Below are positions 30,866 through 41,884 of a stretch of DNA of 64,000 bases, piece by piece. The translations under genes were made by a program, and so were the position numbers. Positions within the stretch are counted from its first letter, which is position 1; every line of letters begins with the position of its first letter. The notes below the pieces were generated by a model. That model did not search any database. It saw nothing but the letters and a program-made list of their open reading frames with translations, and had not been told where the DNA came from. The DNA is from Proteles cristata cristata (lineage: Eukaryota; Chordata; Mammalia; Carnivora; Hyaenidae). The stretch covers positions 122,403 through 186,402 of the forward strand of contig JAESUZ010001731.1 in the NCBI GenBank assembly GCA_017311185.1, given 5' to 3'.

Positions 30866-31959
30866 GTGCAGTGTTTCCCTGGGTCTTAAAGCTTCTCAAA
30901 ACCTTTTTTCTTAAAATGACAACATTCTGATTAGGTAGGGACGAGTTCATGGAAACTAAATCCACTTCCGTACCTCCATATCCTTACTTGCCCCACCCCC
31001 ATTGCATGGCCCTCAGCTATCGCCTTCCCGTACATCAGGGGTGCATTCTGCCGCTGTCCATCCAGACTGAGGCGACCCCTGAGCCCAGCGAGCCTAAAGC
31101 AGGATCCAGAATCAGTGTAGCTACAGCAAGAGTCCAGCAGTTCCTTTGAGCTCCCCGCTCAGGGCTGAGAGCTGAAGCGCAAAGCTGGATGGGAGGCAAA
31201 AAGTACCCAGAATCCCACTCTGGAGTCAAGGAATACAGGTCCTCTGCTATCATCACAGCCCCTAAAGCCTGCCTAACTGAAGGCGGGTGGGAACTGGGGA
31301 CAGCTTCCAGATGGGAGGCCTAAAGAGAACACTTGAGTCCACGACGCGGCACCTCTGGTCATCTGCAGAGCTAAGTACAGGCCTAGCCCAAAGGGTTCCC
31401 TTCTGATTCATGAGGACTCCGCGACAAGGCAGTCTGGAAGGCAAGCGAGTTGAGCCTCCCACCCCCACATCCTGATGTGTGCGGAGCAACATTTTTGTGG
31501 GAGGAGATGGGAAGTCGATTGCTTTTTGACACCGTGTTAAAAAAAAACCCTGGTATTTCCTGAGCAAACGCCAGGGCAGCCAGGGCCTTCTAAATGAGCA
31601 CTCTATGGTTCCTCTCTTCGAAAATAGGTAAGTTGTTGGTGGAATAAAGAAGCTTTAGTTCCTTATCGGAAATACTCCGCGCTGGGTAAATAGGACCCAT
31701 AAGCAGGCTCCGCCGACGGTATGGCTGCGTCAGGGGCAGGCCAATGAAATGTTCACTGTCAGCCTGGACTGCCGAGGCGCGTGGCAAGAGCTAGCCGCAC
31801 GGCGTCACCAGAACTGAGGGAAGCCCACGGAGTCGATGGAAATCACGACAGAACTTCCCAGACTTTGCCGAAGTGCTCCTGGTCATGCTGGCCCTACCCA
31901 CCCCCCTGCGCCAAAGAGAAAACACTGGCTGGGGAGCCATGAACCCGAACCCGAGAAGG
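30866..31959. other. Long single-copy noncoding stretch
   Basis: No transposon recognised in 1.1 kb. Minus frames of 101 (31262-31567) and 65 codons match nothing I know. 31730-31810 is locally CpG-rich but small. Confidence 0.42.
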
Positions 31960-32075
31960 TCCCCACTCTTCTCTTGCTATGTTTCTTCACCTAGGAAATG
32001 AGAAGTTTGGGCCAGAAGCTAGTTATCAGATGCCTTCTATGATCCCTTCAAGCTCCAGGGACTTCTGAGCTCTCC
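31960..32075 (+). mobile_element. MIR-like 3' fragment
   Basis: GTTTCTTCACCTAGGAAATG followed by GATGCCTTCTATGATCCCTT and CAAGCTCCAGGGA resembles the 3' portion of the longer MIR variants. Similar to 8640-8680. Confidence 0.55.
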
Positions 32076-32461
32076 TGATGGGAATCCAGTACGCTTTTCT
32101 CCATCTGTCTGTCTCTTCCTTCGAGATGGGGAAAGAGCTAGTACCTCGTCTCCTCCAGGAAGCCCCGCCTTATGAATTCCACCCATTGCTAGCCCTGGAG
32201 TGCATAATCTCGTTCCTCGCGTGGGCGTCTTCGCTCAGGTAGGTCCTTGGGGACAGTTCCTGTCCCTTTCCTATTCTTTGGTCTCACGCCCCACCCTCAA
32301 TGTGTAGTGTCCTTTTCCTTTAAAACTGGTACCCAGTCTCGGCTATTGATTGACTAGCTGACTAATTCAGGTGGTTACACACTGAAGAGGAAAGAAAGCT
32401 AGAAAGCTTTCTGGAGGAAAACCAATACCAATGACAATTAAACAGGCTTCCTAAGCAGGCC

Positions 32462-32620
32462 ACATATAGTTAAGAATAAGGATTCTGGAGTCAGATAGAT
32501 GAAGCTTGGAGACCCAGCCCTACTGAGTACTAAGAACCCAAGTACTAAGATTCCTCAACAAGTCACTCATACTGCCGGAGCCTCAGTTTTCTCATCTGTA
32601 AAAGTAAGTACTTCCTCAAG
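32462..32620 (+). mobile_element. MIR
   Basis: AAGGATTCTGGAGTCAGATA, CAAGTCACTCATACTGCC and AGCCTCAGTTTTCTCATCTG are clear. It contains a local duplication of the AGTACTAAGA motif (32529 and 32541). Confidence 0.82.
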
Positions 32621-32635
32621 CTGTTAGTTCTTTAG

Positions 32636-32670
32636 TGGTGATGATGGTGATGATGGTGGTGGTGACAATT
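32636..32670. repeat. (GAT/GGT)n short repeat
   Basis: GTGATGATGGTGATGATGG type units, about 35 bases. A longer array of the same kind lies at 55951. Confidence 0.9.
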
Positions 32671-33574
32671 TCAATTCATCCCAGGAAGGCAGACCTCACA
32701 GCACAGTGTCCATAGGCTCAGTCCGTGTTTACTTCCTTCCCATTCCTAGAAGAAAAAAAAAAAAAGGACAGTGACTTCCAGAATCTTTAACAAAAGTCTG
32801 GTTGCCTTCTGGAATATCTACGCTTGAATGATAGGAGTCGGCAAGTGATGATCTGAAATCCCCTTCTAATTGCCCTCATGATTTAAGGAAATGTCTTTAT
32901 GCATAATGGGAATTCAATGGCTATGTGATATCTTATGAGCGGCAGACATGAGGGTGCTGGAAAGGAGAAAGTATACGACGTTGGATATCACCAAAATCTG
33001 TTCTTAGAAGTGCATTAGGGGTGCAAAGAACAAAAATGGACACATGGATCAATGGAACAGAATAGAGAGCCCAGAAATAAACTCACGATTATATGGTCAA
33101 TTAATCTTTGACAAAGGAGGCAAGAATATACAATGGGGAAAAGACAGTTTCTTCAGCAAATGGTGTTGGGGAAAGGAGACAGCTACATGCAAAGAATGAA
33201 ACTGGACCACTTTCTTTTGCCATACACAAAAATCAACCCAATATAGATTAAGGACCTAAATGTGAGACCTGAAATCATAAGAATCCTAGAAGAGAGCACA
33301 GGCAGTAATTTCTCTGACATCGGCCATAGCAATGTCTTTCTAGATACGTCTCCTGAGGCAAGGGAGACAAAAGCAAAAATAGACTCTTGGGACTACATCA
33401 AAATAAAAAGCTTCTGCACAGCAATGGAAACAGTCAATGAAACTAAAAGACAACCAATGGAATGGGAGAAGATATTTGCAAATGACATATCTGATAAAGG
33501 GTTAGTGTCCAAAATATATAAAGAACTTATACAATTCAACACAAAAAGAATCCAATTAAAAATAGGCAGAAGTG

Positions 33575-33777
33575 GGGGGCACCTGGGTGGCTCAGTCGGT
33601 TAAGGGTCCGACTTCAGCTCAGGTCATGATCTCGCGGTCCGTGGGTTCGAGCCCCGCGTGGGGCTCTGTGCTGACAGCTCAGAGCCTGGAGCCTGTTTCC
33701 AACTCTGTATCTCCCTCTCTCTCTGACCCTCCCCTGCTCACGCTGTCTCTATCTCAAAAATAAATAAAACATTTGAA
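33575..33777 (+). mobile_element. SINEC, A/B intermediate
   Basis: Has the B-type 3' half (TCTGACCCTCCCCTGCTCAC, AATAAAACATT) with an A-type centre (GGCTCAGGTCATGATCTCGC, CTGACAGCTC). TSD AAATAGGCAGAA in the L1. Confidence 0.96.
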
Positions 33778-33793
33778 AAAAATAGGCAGAAAT

Positions 33794-34052
33794 GGGGCAC
33801 CTGGGTGGTTCAGTCAGTTTAGTGTCGGACTTCGGCTCTGGTCATGATCTTGCGGTTCGCAAGTTCAAGCCAGGTAAGGCTCTGTGCTGACAGCTCAGAG
33901 CCTGGAGCCTGCTTCAGATTCTGTGTCTCTGTTCTCTCTGTTCTTCCCCTGCTTAGGCTCTCTCCCTCTCTCTCCCTCTTCTCTCTCTCTCTCTTGCATG
34001 CTCGTGCACGTGCACACTCTCAAAAATAAACAAAGATTTTTTAAACAAATTT
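33794..34052 (+). mobile_element. SINEC, type A, second insertion at the same target
   Basis: Flanked by the second (33782-33793) and third (34055-34066) copies of the target AAATAGGCAGAA/AAATGGGCAGAA. The tail contains the palindrome GTGCACGTGCAC at 34006-34017. B box eroded (GCAAGTTCAAGCC). Confidence 0.95.
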
Positions 34053-34452
34053 TTAAATGGGCAGAAGACATGAACAGACATTTCTCCAAAGAAGACATCC
34101 AGATGGCCAACAGACACATAAAACGATCCTCAACATCACTCATCATGAGGGAAATGCAAATCAAAGCCACATGACATACCACCTCACACCTGTCAGAATG
34201 GCTAAACTCTAAAACACAAGAAACAACAAGTGTTGGTGACGATGGGGAGAAAAAAGAATCCCTGTGCACTTTGGGGTAGAGATGCAAACTGGTGCAGCCA
34301 GTGTGGGAAACAGAATGAAGGTTTCTCAAAAAATTAAAAATAGACCTCCCATATGACCCAATAACTCCACTATGGGCTATTTACCCAGAGAATACAGAAA
34401 CACTAATTCAAAAAGACATGTGGTACCCCTATGTTTATTGCAGCATTCTTAT

Positions 34453-34687
34453 TTTTAAAAATAATTTTTAAAATGTTCATTTATTCCTGAGAGAGAGTGT
34501 GTGTGGTCAAGAGAGAGACCACAAGTGGGGAGGGGCAGAGAGAGAGGGAGACACAGAATCCGAAGCAGGCTCCAGACTCTGAGCTGTCAGCACAGGGCCC
34601 GACGCGGGGTTCGAACTCGTGAAATGCAAGATCATGACCTGAGCTAAAGTTGGATGCCCAACCAACTGAGCCACCCAGATGCCCCTG
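34453..34687 (-). mobile_element. SINEC, type A, reverse, inside L1
   Basis: TSD TGCAGCATTCTTA (34440) and TGTAGCATTATTTA (34689). An insertion in the body creates a 7-base stem, TGTGGTC and GACCACA, around 34502-34523. Confidence 0.95.
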
Positions 34688-35229
34688 TTGTAGCATTATT
34701 TACAATAGCCAAATAATGGAAGCAGCCCAAGTGTCCACCACTGATAGATAAATGGATAAAGAAGTGATCTATATACAATGGAATATACTCAGTTAGAAAA
34801 AGAATGAAATCTTGCCACTTGCGACAACATGGATGGATCTAGAGAGTACAACACTAAATGAAATAAGTCAGTCAGAGAAAGACAAATACTGTATGATTTC
34901 ACTTCTGTGTGGAATTTAAAAAACAAAACAAAGAAACAAACAAAGGAAAAAGCGACAAACCAAAAGCAGACACTTAACTAGAGAGAAGAGACTGATGGTC
35001 ACCACAGGGGAGAGGGGTGGGAGTATGAGTGAAATGGGTGAAAGGGATTAAGAGCACACTTACCTTGATGAGCACCGAGTAATGTATAAAATTGCTGAAT
35101 CACTGTATTATACACCTGAAGCTAATATAATGCTGTATGTTAACTATACTGGAATTAAAAGGTTTTTTTTCAAGTGCAAAGGAGTACATAAGAAAAGAAT
35201 CCACACAGAATCCAGAAATCTCTTCTCAG

Positions 35230-36146
35230 TAGCACCTCTACGCTGGGCCTCTTTTTTGTTATCCAACTGCCTACTGGATATCTCTGCCTCGATGTCCCAC
35301 GGGTACTTCAAACTCAACTTGTCCAATACCGAGACCATCTTCTCTCCTTAATCCACAATCTCCTACACCTCCCCTCCCCCCTCCCCCCAATTTTCCAAGG
35401 CAAGAACTGGGAAGTCATCCTCAGTTCTACCTTCTCCCTCAACTTTCCACTGTCAACTAATCAACTGTGTAGATTTGAACTCCTAAGGAGCTCCCCAATC
35501 CACCCGTAGCTCACCCTCTCCATTGCGCCGCCCCAATTCACCAACTCTCCTTGGTCCAGAGAAATAGTCTTCTCAAAAGTGCTTTTGCTATTATTCAATT
35601 CATTCTATCCCCACCATCTACAAAACAATCAGAGGGAACATTTTAAAACTCAAATCTGCCCAAGTCAATGCCTGCTTTCAAAGCACCTCCCCGTCTCCCT
35701 TGGGCCTTTGGGGTGAAGTGTAAACATCTAAGACACACGCAATGGCCCCAGCTAAATGGCACCCATCATTCCCTCTTCCCCTGGGAGCCTCAAGGAACAA
35801 ATCGTAGGCCTACAGACTGCCCCAATTCATTTTTGATGTGTCATACTATTTTACCCTTCTATCCCACCTCTGCCCAGAAAGTGCTCCCCTTTCCTCCTCC
35901 CCCAACCTGGTGAATCTAACCTGCCCCCAGTGTAGGGTCTTCCCTGTCCTCTCCCCACAACTACAGTCCCTCTTTTGCACTTTATTGTTTTATAGAAATC
36001 CTTGAACATGCTCATCACATTGAAAATGTCTCCTTAAACTGAGGTCTCTTATATCAACATCTTATTCATCTTTGTACCTTTGACATTCAACACAAGACCT
36101 AGGCCAAAGTAGGCATTCAATAAACCTTTGTGGAATGAATGAACGG
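35230..36146 (+). mobile_element. Ancient LINE-like 3' region (L2/L1M class)
   Basis: Order of CAACTTGTCCAATACCGAGA, CTCAAATCTGCCCAAGTCAA, TGCCTGCTTTCAAAGCACC, GCCAAAGTAGGCATTCAATA and GTGGAATGAATGAACGG is that of an old LINE coding end plus 3' terminus. I cannot settle the family by eye. Confidence 0.55.
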
Positions 36147-36664
36147 CCTCACTAAGTCTGTATCCACAACAGCAATGGGTCAGTGCCTAATGAGGGTTCC
36201 TGGACTTTGTCAGGGACAGGATCTAAGAAGTTTCAAGAGACTTGAGCTCAGGCCTTGGCTGGTGCTCAGTGTAACTCCTTATTTTCGTTCAACTTCTCCA
36301 TTCCACACATAGATAAGAAGCACACAGAGAACTAGAGAAGCAGTACTATGTGGCCTTGAGCCTTTGGCCAGAGAATTCCTCCTCCTCTCCACATCTACCT
36401 TCTATCCCTGGAGGCCTAGCTTAGTGCTCATCCATGACAAAAAGACCATTCTCACCCCCAGCCCAGCAAAGGACTTCTCTGCCTCTGAACTCCTGGAAGG
36501 CTATTTGCCGGCACAAGTCTGGTACCCATCTTGAACAACCACGTTGGGTTAGTTTAGTTGGCTTTCCTGAGGGAACCTCAGAATGTTAGAGCAGGAAGAG
36601 CTCTGGGGGATCCTCTGGTCTGACTGTCACATGGTGCCAAGGACCCTGAGGCTTGGAGGGAGAA
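36147..36664. other. Single-copy noncoding sequence
   Basis: No gene or repeat recognised. Confidence 0.42.
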
Positions 36665-36785
36665 TCCACTCGCCATCGATCACAAGTCTCTTGGGGAGTG
36701 TGATCAAACAGATTCCTGGGCCCAACCCTAGACCCAAGAGATCAGAATAAGGGTCTGGACCGTATCTGTTGAGAAGCCTCAGGCT
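36665..36785. mobile_element. hAT-Charlie (MER5-like) remnant
   Basis: GATTCCTGGGCCCAACCCTA, GAGATCAGAATAAGGGTCTG and TGAGAAGCCTCAGG resemble MER5-type ends. Weak. Confidence 0.45.
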
Positions 36786-37115
36786 GTCCTATGGTACATC
36801 TGTGTTTTGTCTCCTCAACTGGCTCACCAGAGGCTATTTGCTGGCAGAAGCTTTCTTCTTCGCATCCTGTGTCTCCCATGGCATCCACTTCACCTATAAA
36901 GTTGTCTCCAGCCGTTAGCCACTGGGTTGCTTCCCCATGAGAAAACTCAAAGGAACAAAGAAACGCAAGTTGAAGTTAGTCAGTCTGAAGGCACCGAGGA
37001 AGAGGTGGCTTTGGCGGTACTTCTCAAATGCCGCTTTCTGACCGATTTTCCCAGGGCCAAGGTCGGCCCCGACCAAAAGGGTTTCAGGTTGGAAGACTCT
37101 ATTTCCTAGGAAAAT
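36786..37115. other. Single-copy noncoding sequence
   Basis: No feature recognised. The 60-codon plus frame at 36927 is charged and polar but has no family resemblance. Confidence 0.42.
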
Positions 37116-37131
37116 AAAGATTGGATTACTT

Positions 37132-37356
37132 AGGGGCGCCTGGGTGGCTTAGTCGGTTACGCGTCCGACTTTCGCTTAGGTCATGATCTCGCGGTTCGTG
37201 GGTTCGAGCCCCGCGTCGGGCTCTGTGCTGACTGCCAGCTCAGAGCCTGGAGCCTGTTTCAGTCTGTGACTCCCTCTCTCTCTGACCCTCCCCTGCTCAC
37301 GCTGTCTCTCTCTCTCCTAAAAAATAAATAAAAAACATTAAAAAAAAATTAAAAAA
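37132..37356 (+). mobile_element. SINEC, type B
   Basis: Near-consensus B copy (CGCTTAGGTCATGATCTCGC, GGTTCGTGGGTTCGAGCCCC). 16-base TSD AAAGATTGGATTACTT at 37116-37131 and about 37358-37373. A and B boxes are both intact in appearance. Confidence 0.98.
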
Positions 37357-37489
37357 AAAAGATTGGATTACTTGGACCTCCCTCAAACATTTTTCTTAAC
37401 TCTCTTTTTGGGAGAAAAATCAACATTCCAACACACACAAATGCACACAAATGCCTGATAACATGGACATCTACTGAGGTCACAATCTT

Positions 37490-37684
37490 GTTAATATTTA
37501 TATTGAGAAAGAGAGAGAGTGAGCCGGGGAGAGGCAGAGAGAGGGGGAAACAGAGAATCTTAAGCAGGCTCTGCACTGTCAACGCGGAGCCTGACACAGG
37601 GCTCCAACTCACAAACCGTGAGATTATGACCTGAGCTGAAACCAAGGGTCAGATGCTTAACCAACTGAGCCACCCGGGCGCCCC
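37490..37684 (-). mobile_element. SINEC, type A, reverse orientation
   Basis: Perfect 16-base TSD CTGAGGTCACAATCTT at 37474-37489 and 37685-37700. The body has several private changes, so the perfect TSD is notable. Confidence 0.97.
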
Positions 37685-37700
37685 CTGAGGTCACAATCTT

Positions 37701-38718
37701 ATACTCTGTTGGTGTGTATCCCTAGCTTCGGAAGTGATCCCAGGTAGTCAGGAAGCTGACCACACAAGGCTCACTACAGTCACAGGCTGAGTTCACGAAG
37801 GCAGGAAGGTGGCCTCGGGCACTTTGGTAATTCTTCCAACAAAATATGCTGCCTGCTTGAGCCTCAGTTTCCCAGGAATTCCCACTAAGTCCCTTCCCCA
37901 AGATTCTGACCAGTCAAGGTTTCCCCTCTTGTAAGAAGGTCACAGATACCTCAGGCCTACCCTCCTCCCCGCCCCCACCACTGCTTCCACGAACCTTGCA
38001 CCCAGAGGCCTCTGGGAAGAAAAGTGGCCTACATGCTTGTCAACCAACACAGAACAGACACAAGACCCGCCCCCGCCTGTCCTCAAATTCCTTCCATTGC
38101 CTAGAGGCCACTGCCCCGTCCCTGGATCTTTCAGCACAGTTGGACAGGGAGAAGGGAGAGTCACTCACTCATCTCACTGGTCACCCATTAGCAGTGGCCT
38201 GGACAGCAAGTGCCCTCTGGTACCTGCTCATTTGCATCCACAGCTTGTCCTGTCACCCCTCTGGAGGTAGAAGGGACCTTGTAAGCTCCTCTGAGCAGGA
38301 GGCCCTGAGGCAGGACAATTACCTGAAGTCCCCTTGCAAAAGTCTGAGCTGTCTCCTGGAAGACCAGAGGGCCTGCGGGGGCGGGGGACGGAGAGGAAGG
38401 CCACGTTCGGTTGTTAATTTCCAAGGGCTAGTGCAGAGCCGGCAACAAGAGGTAAGACCTGAAAAGCCAGATACCAGGCAGACGCTCAGGGAGGAGGTAG
38501 GATCGAAAATCAAGGGTGGCAGCCAAGAACGTGTCCAATCGCCTTGAAAAGGGCTGGGGTGGGGGAGTTGAGACATAACCATAAACCTCGGGGTTCTTGG
38601 GCAGATCATCCCGGGTTAACGCTGGGGGGTCCTGGGTGGAGGCTACAGTTTTCTGGTGGGGCCTAGACAGGGTCTTGTGCTCAGGGAGTTTGAAGTCTAG
38701 CGGGGCCTTTCCCTCCTA
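37701..38718. other. Single-copy noncoding sequence
   Basis: 1 kb without repeats. The 183-codon plus frame (37996-38547) is the longest here; it has no signal peptide, membrane segment or recognisable domain, and two other frames overlap it. I do not call it a gene. Confidence 0.42.
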
Positions 38719-38736
38719 TAAAGAAATTCAGCCTGG

Positions 38737-38892
38737 GAGCACCTGGGTGGCTCCGTCGGTTAAGCGTCCAGCTCTTGGTTTCCGCTCAGGTCATGATTTC
38801 ACTGTTTGTGAGTTCGAGCCCTCCCTCGGGCTCTGTGCTGCCAGCGCGGAGCCTGATTGGGATTCTCTCTCTCCCTCTCTGCCCTTCCCCTG

Positions 38893-38975
<83 letters not shown>

Positions 38976-39001
38976 AAAATAAATAAACTTAAAAAAAAAA
39001 G
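38737..39001 (+). mobile_element. SINEC, type A, with expanded CT/CA tail
   Basis: Head GGAGCACCTGGGTGGCTCC. The CT body has grown into (CT)n(CA)n(CT)n. TSD AAAGAAATTCAG (38720) and AAAGAAATCCAG (39002). Confidence 0.96.
38893..38975. repeat. (CT)n(CA)n(CT)n microsatellite within a SINE
   Basis: CT run 38893-38919, CA run 38919-38941, CT run 38941-38975. Confidence 0.97.
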
Positions 39002-39013
39002 AAAGAAATCCAG

Positions 39014-39599
39014 TTCTAGCAGGGGTGCCTCACAGCCCTGCATCCCCAAAAGCCACCACAGTTTTGAAGCTAGAAAAAGCCGCTGGGCTACAGTGAGCCC
39101 TAGTGTGCATGAGAGGAGGCTAACGTCACCGCTGCCTGCTCCCCCGATGGCTGGGCGTGAGCTCTCAGCTCTTTTCCCACAAGTGAGATTCGTCCACATT
39201 CTCTCATGGGATCTTCAGCGTGGCTTAAGGAAACATATTTGCTAAATGGGGCTGGCTTCGCTATCAGAGAGTTTCCTGACAGAGGCACCATGTTCCAAAC
39301 AAGGGAGATAACAAGACCCTCCGGTGGCCAGGAGGCACCTACAGAAAGAACTTTCCAGGGCCACCCTGCCCCCTGCAGTGTGATAACGTGACCTGAGTCC
39401 GTCAGTTTTCTGAGCTTCATTTCTGTCCCTCGGAGTCAGAAGAACCCAAGGGACCCACGAGTCAGATAAACTTTTTGATACTGTTTTTAAAATCTCTTTG
39501 ATTGTAGGAACATGACAATTAACTTTTATAATCCCGAGGGACATAAAGGGAGCTCTTCCAAGGTCCTTTTTTTTTAAACAAAATAAAGACCAGCATCCA
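39014..39599. other. Single-copy noncoding sequence
   Basis: No repeat recognised. Overlapping frames on both strands up to 106 codons are unremarkable. Confidence 0.42.
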
Positions 39600-40030
39600 A
39601 CTAGGCATTACTCTCTACGTAAGGCACTATGCGTGTACTTTATATATATTATCTAACCTAAATCTTTTTTTTAAGTTTATTTATTTATTTTTGAGACAGA
39701 CAGCATGAGTTGCGGAGGGCAGCCGAGAGGGAGGGAGGCAGAGAGTATCCCAAGCAGCTGTCAGCGCAGAGCCCGACGCAGGGCTCCAACTCACCAACCA
39801 TGAGATCATGACCTGAGCTGAGATCAGGAGTCAGGAGGCTTAACCGACTCAGCCACCCAGACGCCCCCATCTAACCGAATTCTTACAATGACCCATGGGC
39901 AGAGGGGTTATAATGGGCCCGCTTCACAGAGAGGTTTAATGACGTGCCCAAGGCCACACGGCTAATATGAAGCAGAGCCAAGGTTCAGAACCAGGGCTGT
40001 GGAAGTCGGCCATGAACGCTCTTAGCCCCT
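39600..40030 (-). mobile_element. MIR split by a SINEC, reverse orientation
   Basis: 3' half GTAAGGCACTATGCGTGTAC, then after the SINE ACAGAGAGGTTTAATGACGT, GCCCAAGGCCACACGGCTAA, and the 5' end AACGCTCTTAG. Confidence 0.85.
39664..39868 (-). mobile_element. SINEC, type A, reverse, inside MIR
   Basis: TSD ATCTAACCTAAT (39651) and ATCTAACCGAAT (39869). Body shortened by loss of the GCTCCAGGCTCTGA complement. Confidence 0.96.
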
Positions 40031-40044
40031 GTGCCTGCATTTCT

Positions 40045-40145
40045 CAATGCGAGTCCCCCCCACCCCCACTACACACACACCTGTTGACTCAGAATCCTGA
40101 AGGGTGGGCCCAGGAATCTGATGCTTAACACCAACCACCCAGGTA
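40045..40145. mobile_element. hAT-Charlie (MER5-like) remnant
   Basis: GACTCAGAATCCTGAAGGGT, GGGCCCAGGAATCTGATGC and CCAACCACCCAGGTATG follow the MER5A pattern. Confidence 0.6.
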
Positions 40146-40444
40146 TGTGGGGGTGGGGGGGGCCCGGCCTAGCTGACACTCTCCTACCTCCTGAGTTTGC
40201 ATAGAGCACAGGCCAGAATGCTAGACTTGCATGTCAGACCGCACGCCATTCAGCAATCTTCCCCGCTCACCTGCCGCCCAGGACTGGTGACTGAACTCCG
40301 GGGCTGTTTCACTCAGACCCTTCGCCTGGACCATGGACTCAAAGCCTCTCTGGGGTCATATACCTCTCTCCGTCTTCCCCTTCCTCCTCCCAAGGAGCAC
40401 ACCCGCAGAAGCCTGCACTCCCCTGGTGGCCGCCTCGCAAAATG

Positions 40445-40445
<1 letters not shown>
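40146..40445. other. Single-copy noncoding sequence
   Basis: No feature recognised. The 115-codon plus frame at 40197 extends only because of the CA repeat. Confidence 0.45.

Positions 40446-40490
<45 letters not shown>
40446..40490. repeat. (CA)n microsatellite
   Basis: About 22 uninterrupted CA units outside any SINE. Confidence 0.98.
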
Positions 40491-40495
<5 letters not shown>

Positions 40496-40684
40496 CTTTG
40501 CATATTTTCAGGGAGTACATCGATCATCTGAGGCTCCTTTCTGAACTGCCTGCCCAATCAGCCGAAGAATCCCACATCACAGAAACTTCCGGTCTAGAAA
40601 CCTGGACACAGACTAGGTCCTGCGGTTGTCTTTTTTTTTTTTTCTAATCCCCGCTGTTAGAGAAACACACCAAAGCATTATAGG

Positions 40685-41150
40685 CAAAAAGGTATGTTGT
40701 CTGGGATTTGTTTTAAAATACTCCCAGGGGCACCTGGGTGGCTCAGTCAGTTAAGCATCCGACTTCAGCTCAGGTCATGACTTCCCAGTTCAGGGGTTTG
40801 AGCCCCGCATTGGGCTCTGTGCTGACAGCTCAGAGCCTGGAGCTACTTCGGATTCTGTGTCTCCCTCTCTCTCTGCCCCTCCTCTCCTCATGCTCTATTT
40901 CTCTCTGTCTCAATGATAAATAAAAACATGAAAAAATTTTTATCTCTCTCACAATAAATCAATAAACATTTAAAAAATAAAATACTCCCAGTTAGGGGGG
41001 GGGTGGGGTCGTGAGGCACAGGGAGCAGCAGAAGGGATACGAGATTGGCCATGAATTGTTCACTGTTGAAGCTGTGAGGTGTGGACATGAGGGTTCATGC
41101 TACCGTTCTCTCTACTTCTGTATATGCGTTTAAATGTCCATAACAAAAAG
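40685..41150 (+). mobile_element. L1M 3' end split by a SINEC
   Basis: TCTGGGATTTGTTTTAAAAT, then beyond the SINE AATTGTTCACTGTTGAAGCT and CTCTCTACTTCTGTATATGC, the usual L1M terminal order. Confidence 0.75.
40727..40977 (+). mobile_element. SINEC, type A, with doubled tail
   Basis: TSD AAATACTCCCAG at 40716 and 40979. The tail repeats itself: a second TCTCTCTCACAATAAAT, AATAAACATT segment follows the first at about 40942. Confidence 0.96.
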
Positions 41151-41210
41151 CGAGAAACAATTAGGTTGAATTACATGTTACGTGAATCATACCTCAAGAA
41201 AGCGGTTTGT

Positions 41211-41671
41211 TTTTTCAATTAACCTTCTGTTCTGGGCCTGCCTAAATCTGCCAATGGACACACCAAAGGCCAAGAGAGAATCATTTTCTTCCCCGAGTGT
41301 TCTTCCCTACCGTCGCGGCAACCGGAAGTCGGAACGTCTTGGGCTTGCTAACCTGGCAGGAGCCACTCTGAGCAGGCGTCCCTGGAGGGTGGAGAAGACC
41401 AGTTGCTGAAAAGGAAAGACCACAAGCCAGAGGCCTAATTGCCTCTAATAATAGGCATTTCTCTGCTGATAATGAGCCCAGTGGTGATAATTATCGCTGA
41501 CCACCCACCTTCAGAGCCCGGTAGGAAGGGAGGCTTCACTGACAGTAACCTGTACTCTCTCTCAAGGGGCCAAAAAATGTAGCAGACATCCCACGAAGAG
41601 GTCTGCTGCCCTGCTGTCTAAAGCCTGGACTAAGAAAGACGTTGCTTGAATGGATTTTTAAAAGAACAGCT
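41211..41671. other. Single-copy noncoding sequence, possibly conserved
   Basis: 41430-41510 has homeodomain-like AT motifs (GCCTCTAATAATAGG, CTGATAATGAGC, GTGATAATTATCGC) amid low-CpG sequence. Confidence 0.35.
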
Positions 41672-41884
41672 TTTTAAAAATTTTTATTTATTTTGAGAGA
41701 GCAAAAGAAAGAGAGAGAGAGAGCACAAGCAGGGAGGGACAGAAAGAGAGGGAGAAACAGAGATTCCCAGCTAGGCTCCTCGCTGTCAGTGCAGAGCCCA
41801 ACATGAACCCATGAACTGTGAGATCACGACCTGAGCCAAAATCCAGAGTCGGACACCTAATGGACCGAGCCACCCAGGCGCCCC
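41672..41884 (-). mobile_element. SINEC, type A, reverse orientation
   Basis: Complete at both ends. Part of the B-box region is deleted (CCCAACATGAACCCATG). Imperfect TSD around AAAAGAACAGCTTTTT and AAAATGAGCAGTTCTT. Confidence 0.94.

Larger units (their letters stand above)
33020..35165 (+). mobile_element. L1 3' half with three nested SINEs
   Basis: Continuous L1 order: TGGATCAATGGAACAGAATA, GACAAAGGAGGCAAGAATAT, GGACTACATCAAAATAAAAA, AATGGGCAGAAGACATGAAC, ACCACCTCACACCTGTCAG and the 3' UTR ending at 35165. The frame 33262-33603 preserves part of the ORF2 C-terminal region (VNETKRQPMEWEKIF) but stops follow. SINEs lie at 33575, 33794 and 34453. Nonfunctional 5'-truncated copy. Confidence 0.95.

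Noticed and set aside
33262..33603. 113-codon ORF
   Set aside because: It is a piece of L1 ORF2 that runs into a SINE; not an independent gene.
37132..37220. Possible tRNA gene (A and B boxes)
   Set aside because: It is the tRNA-derived head of a SINE with a TSD and A tail; the cloverleaf is not complete.
37996..38547. 183-codon ORF
   Set aside because: No recognisable feature, other frames also open; I cannot support a gene.
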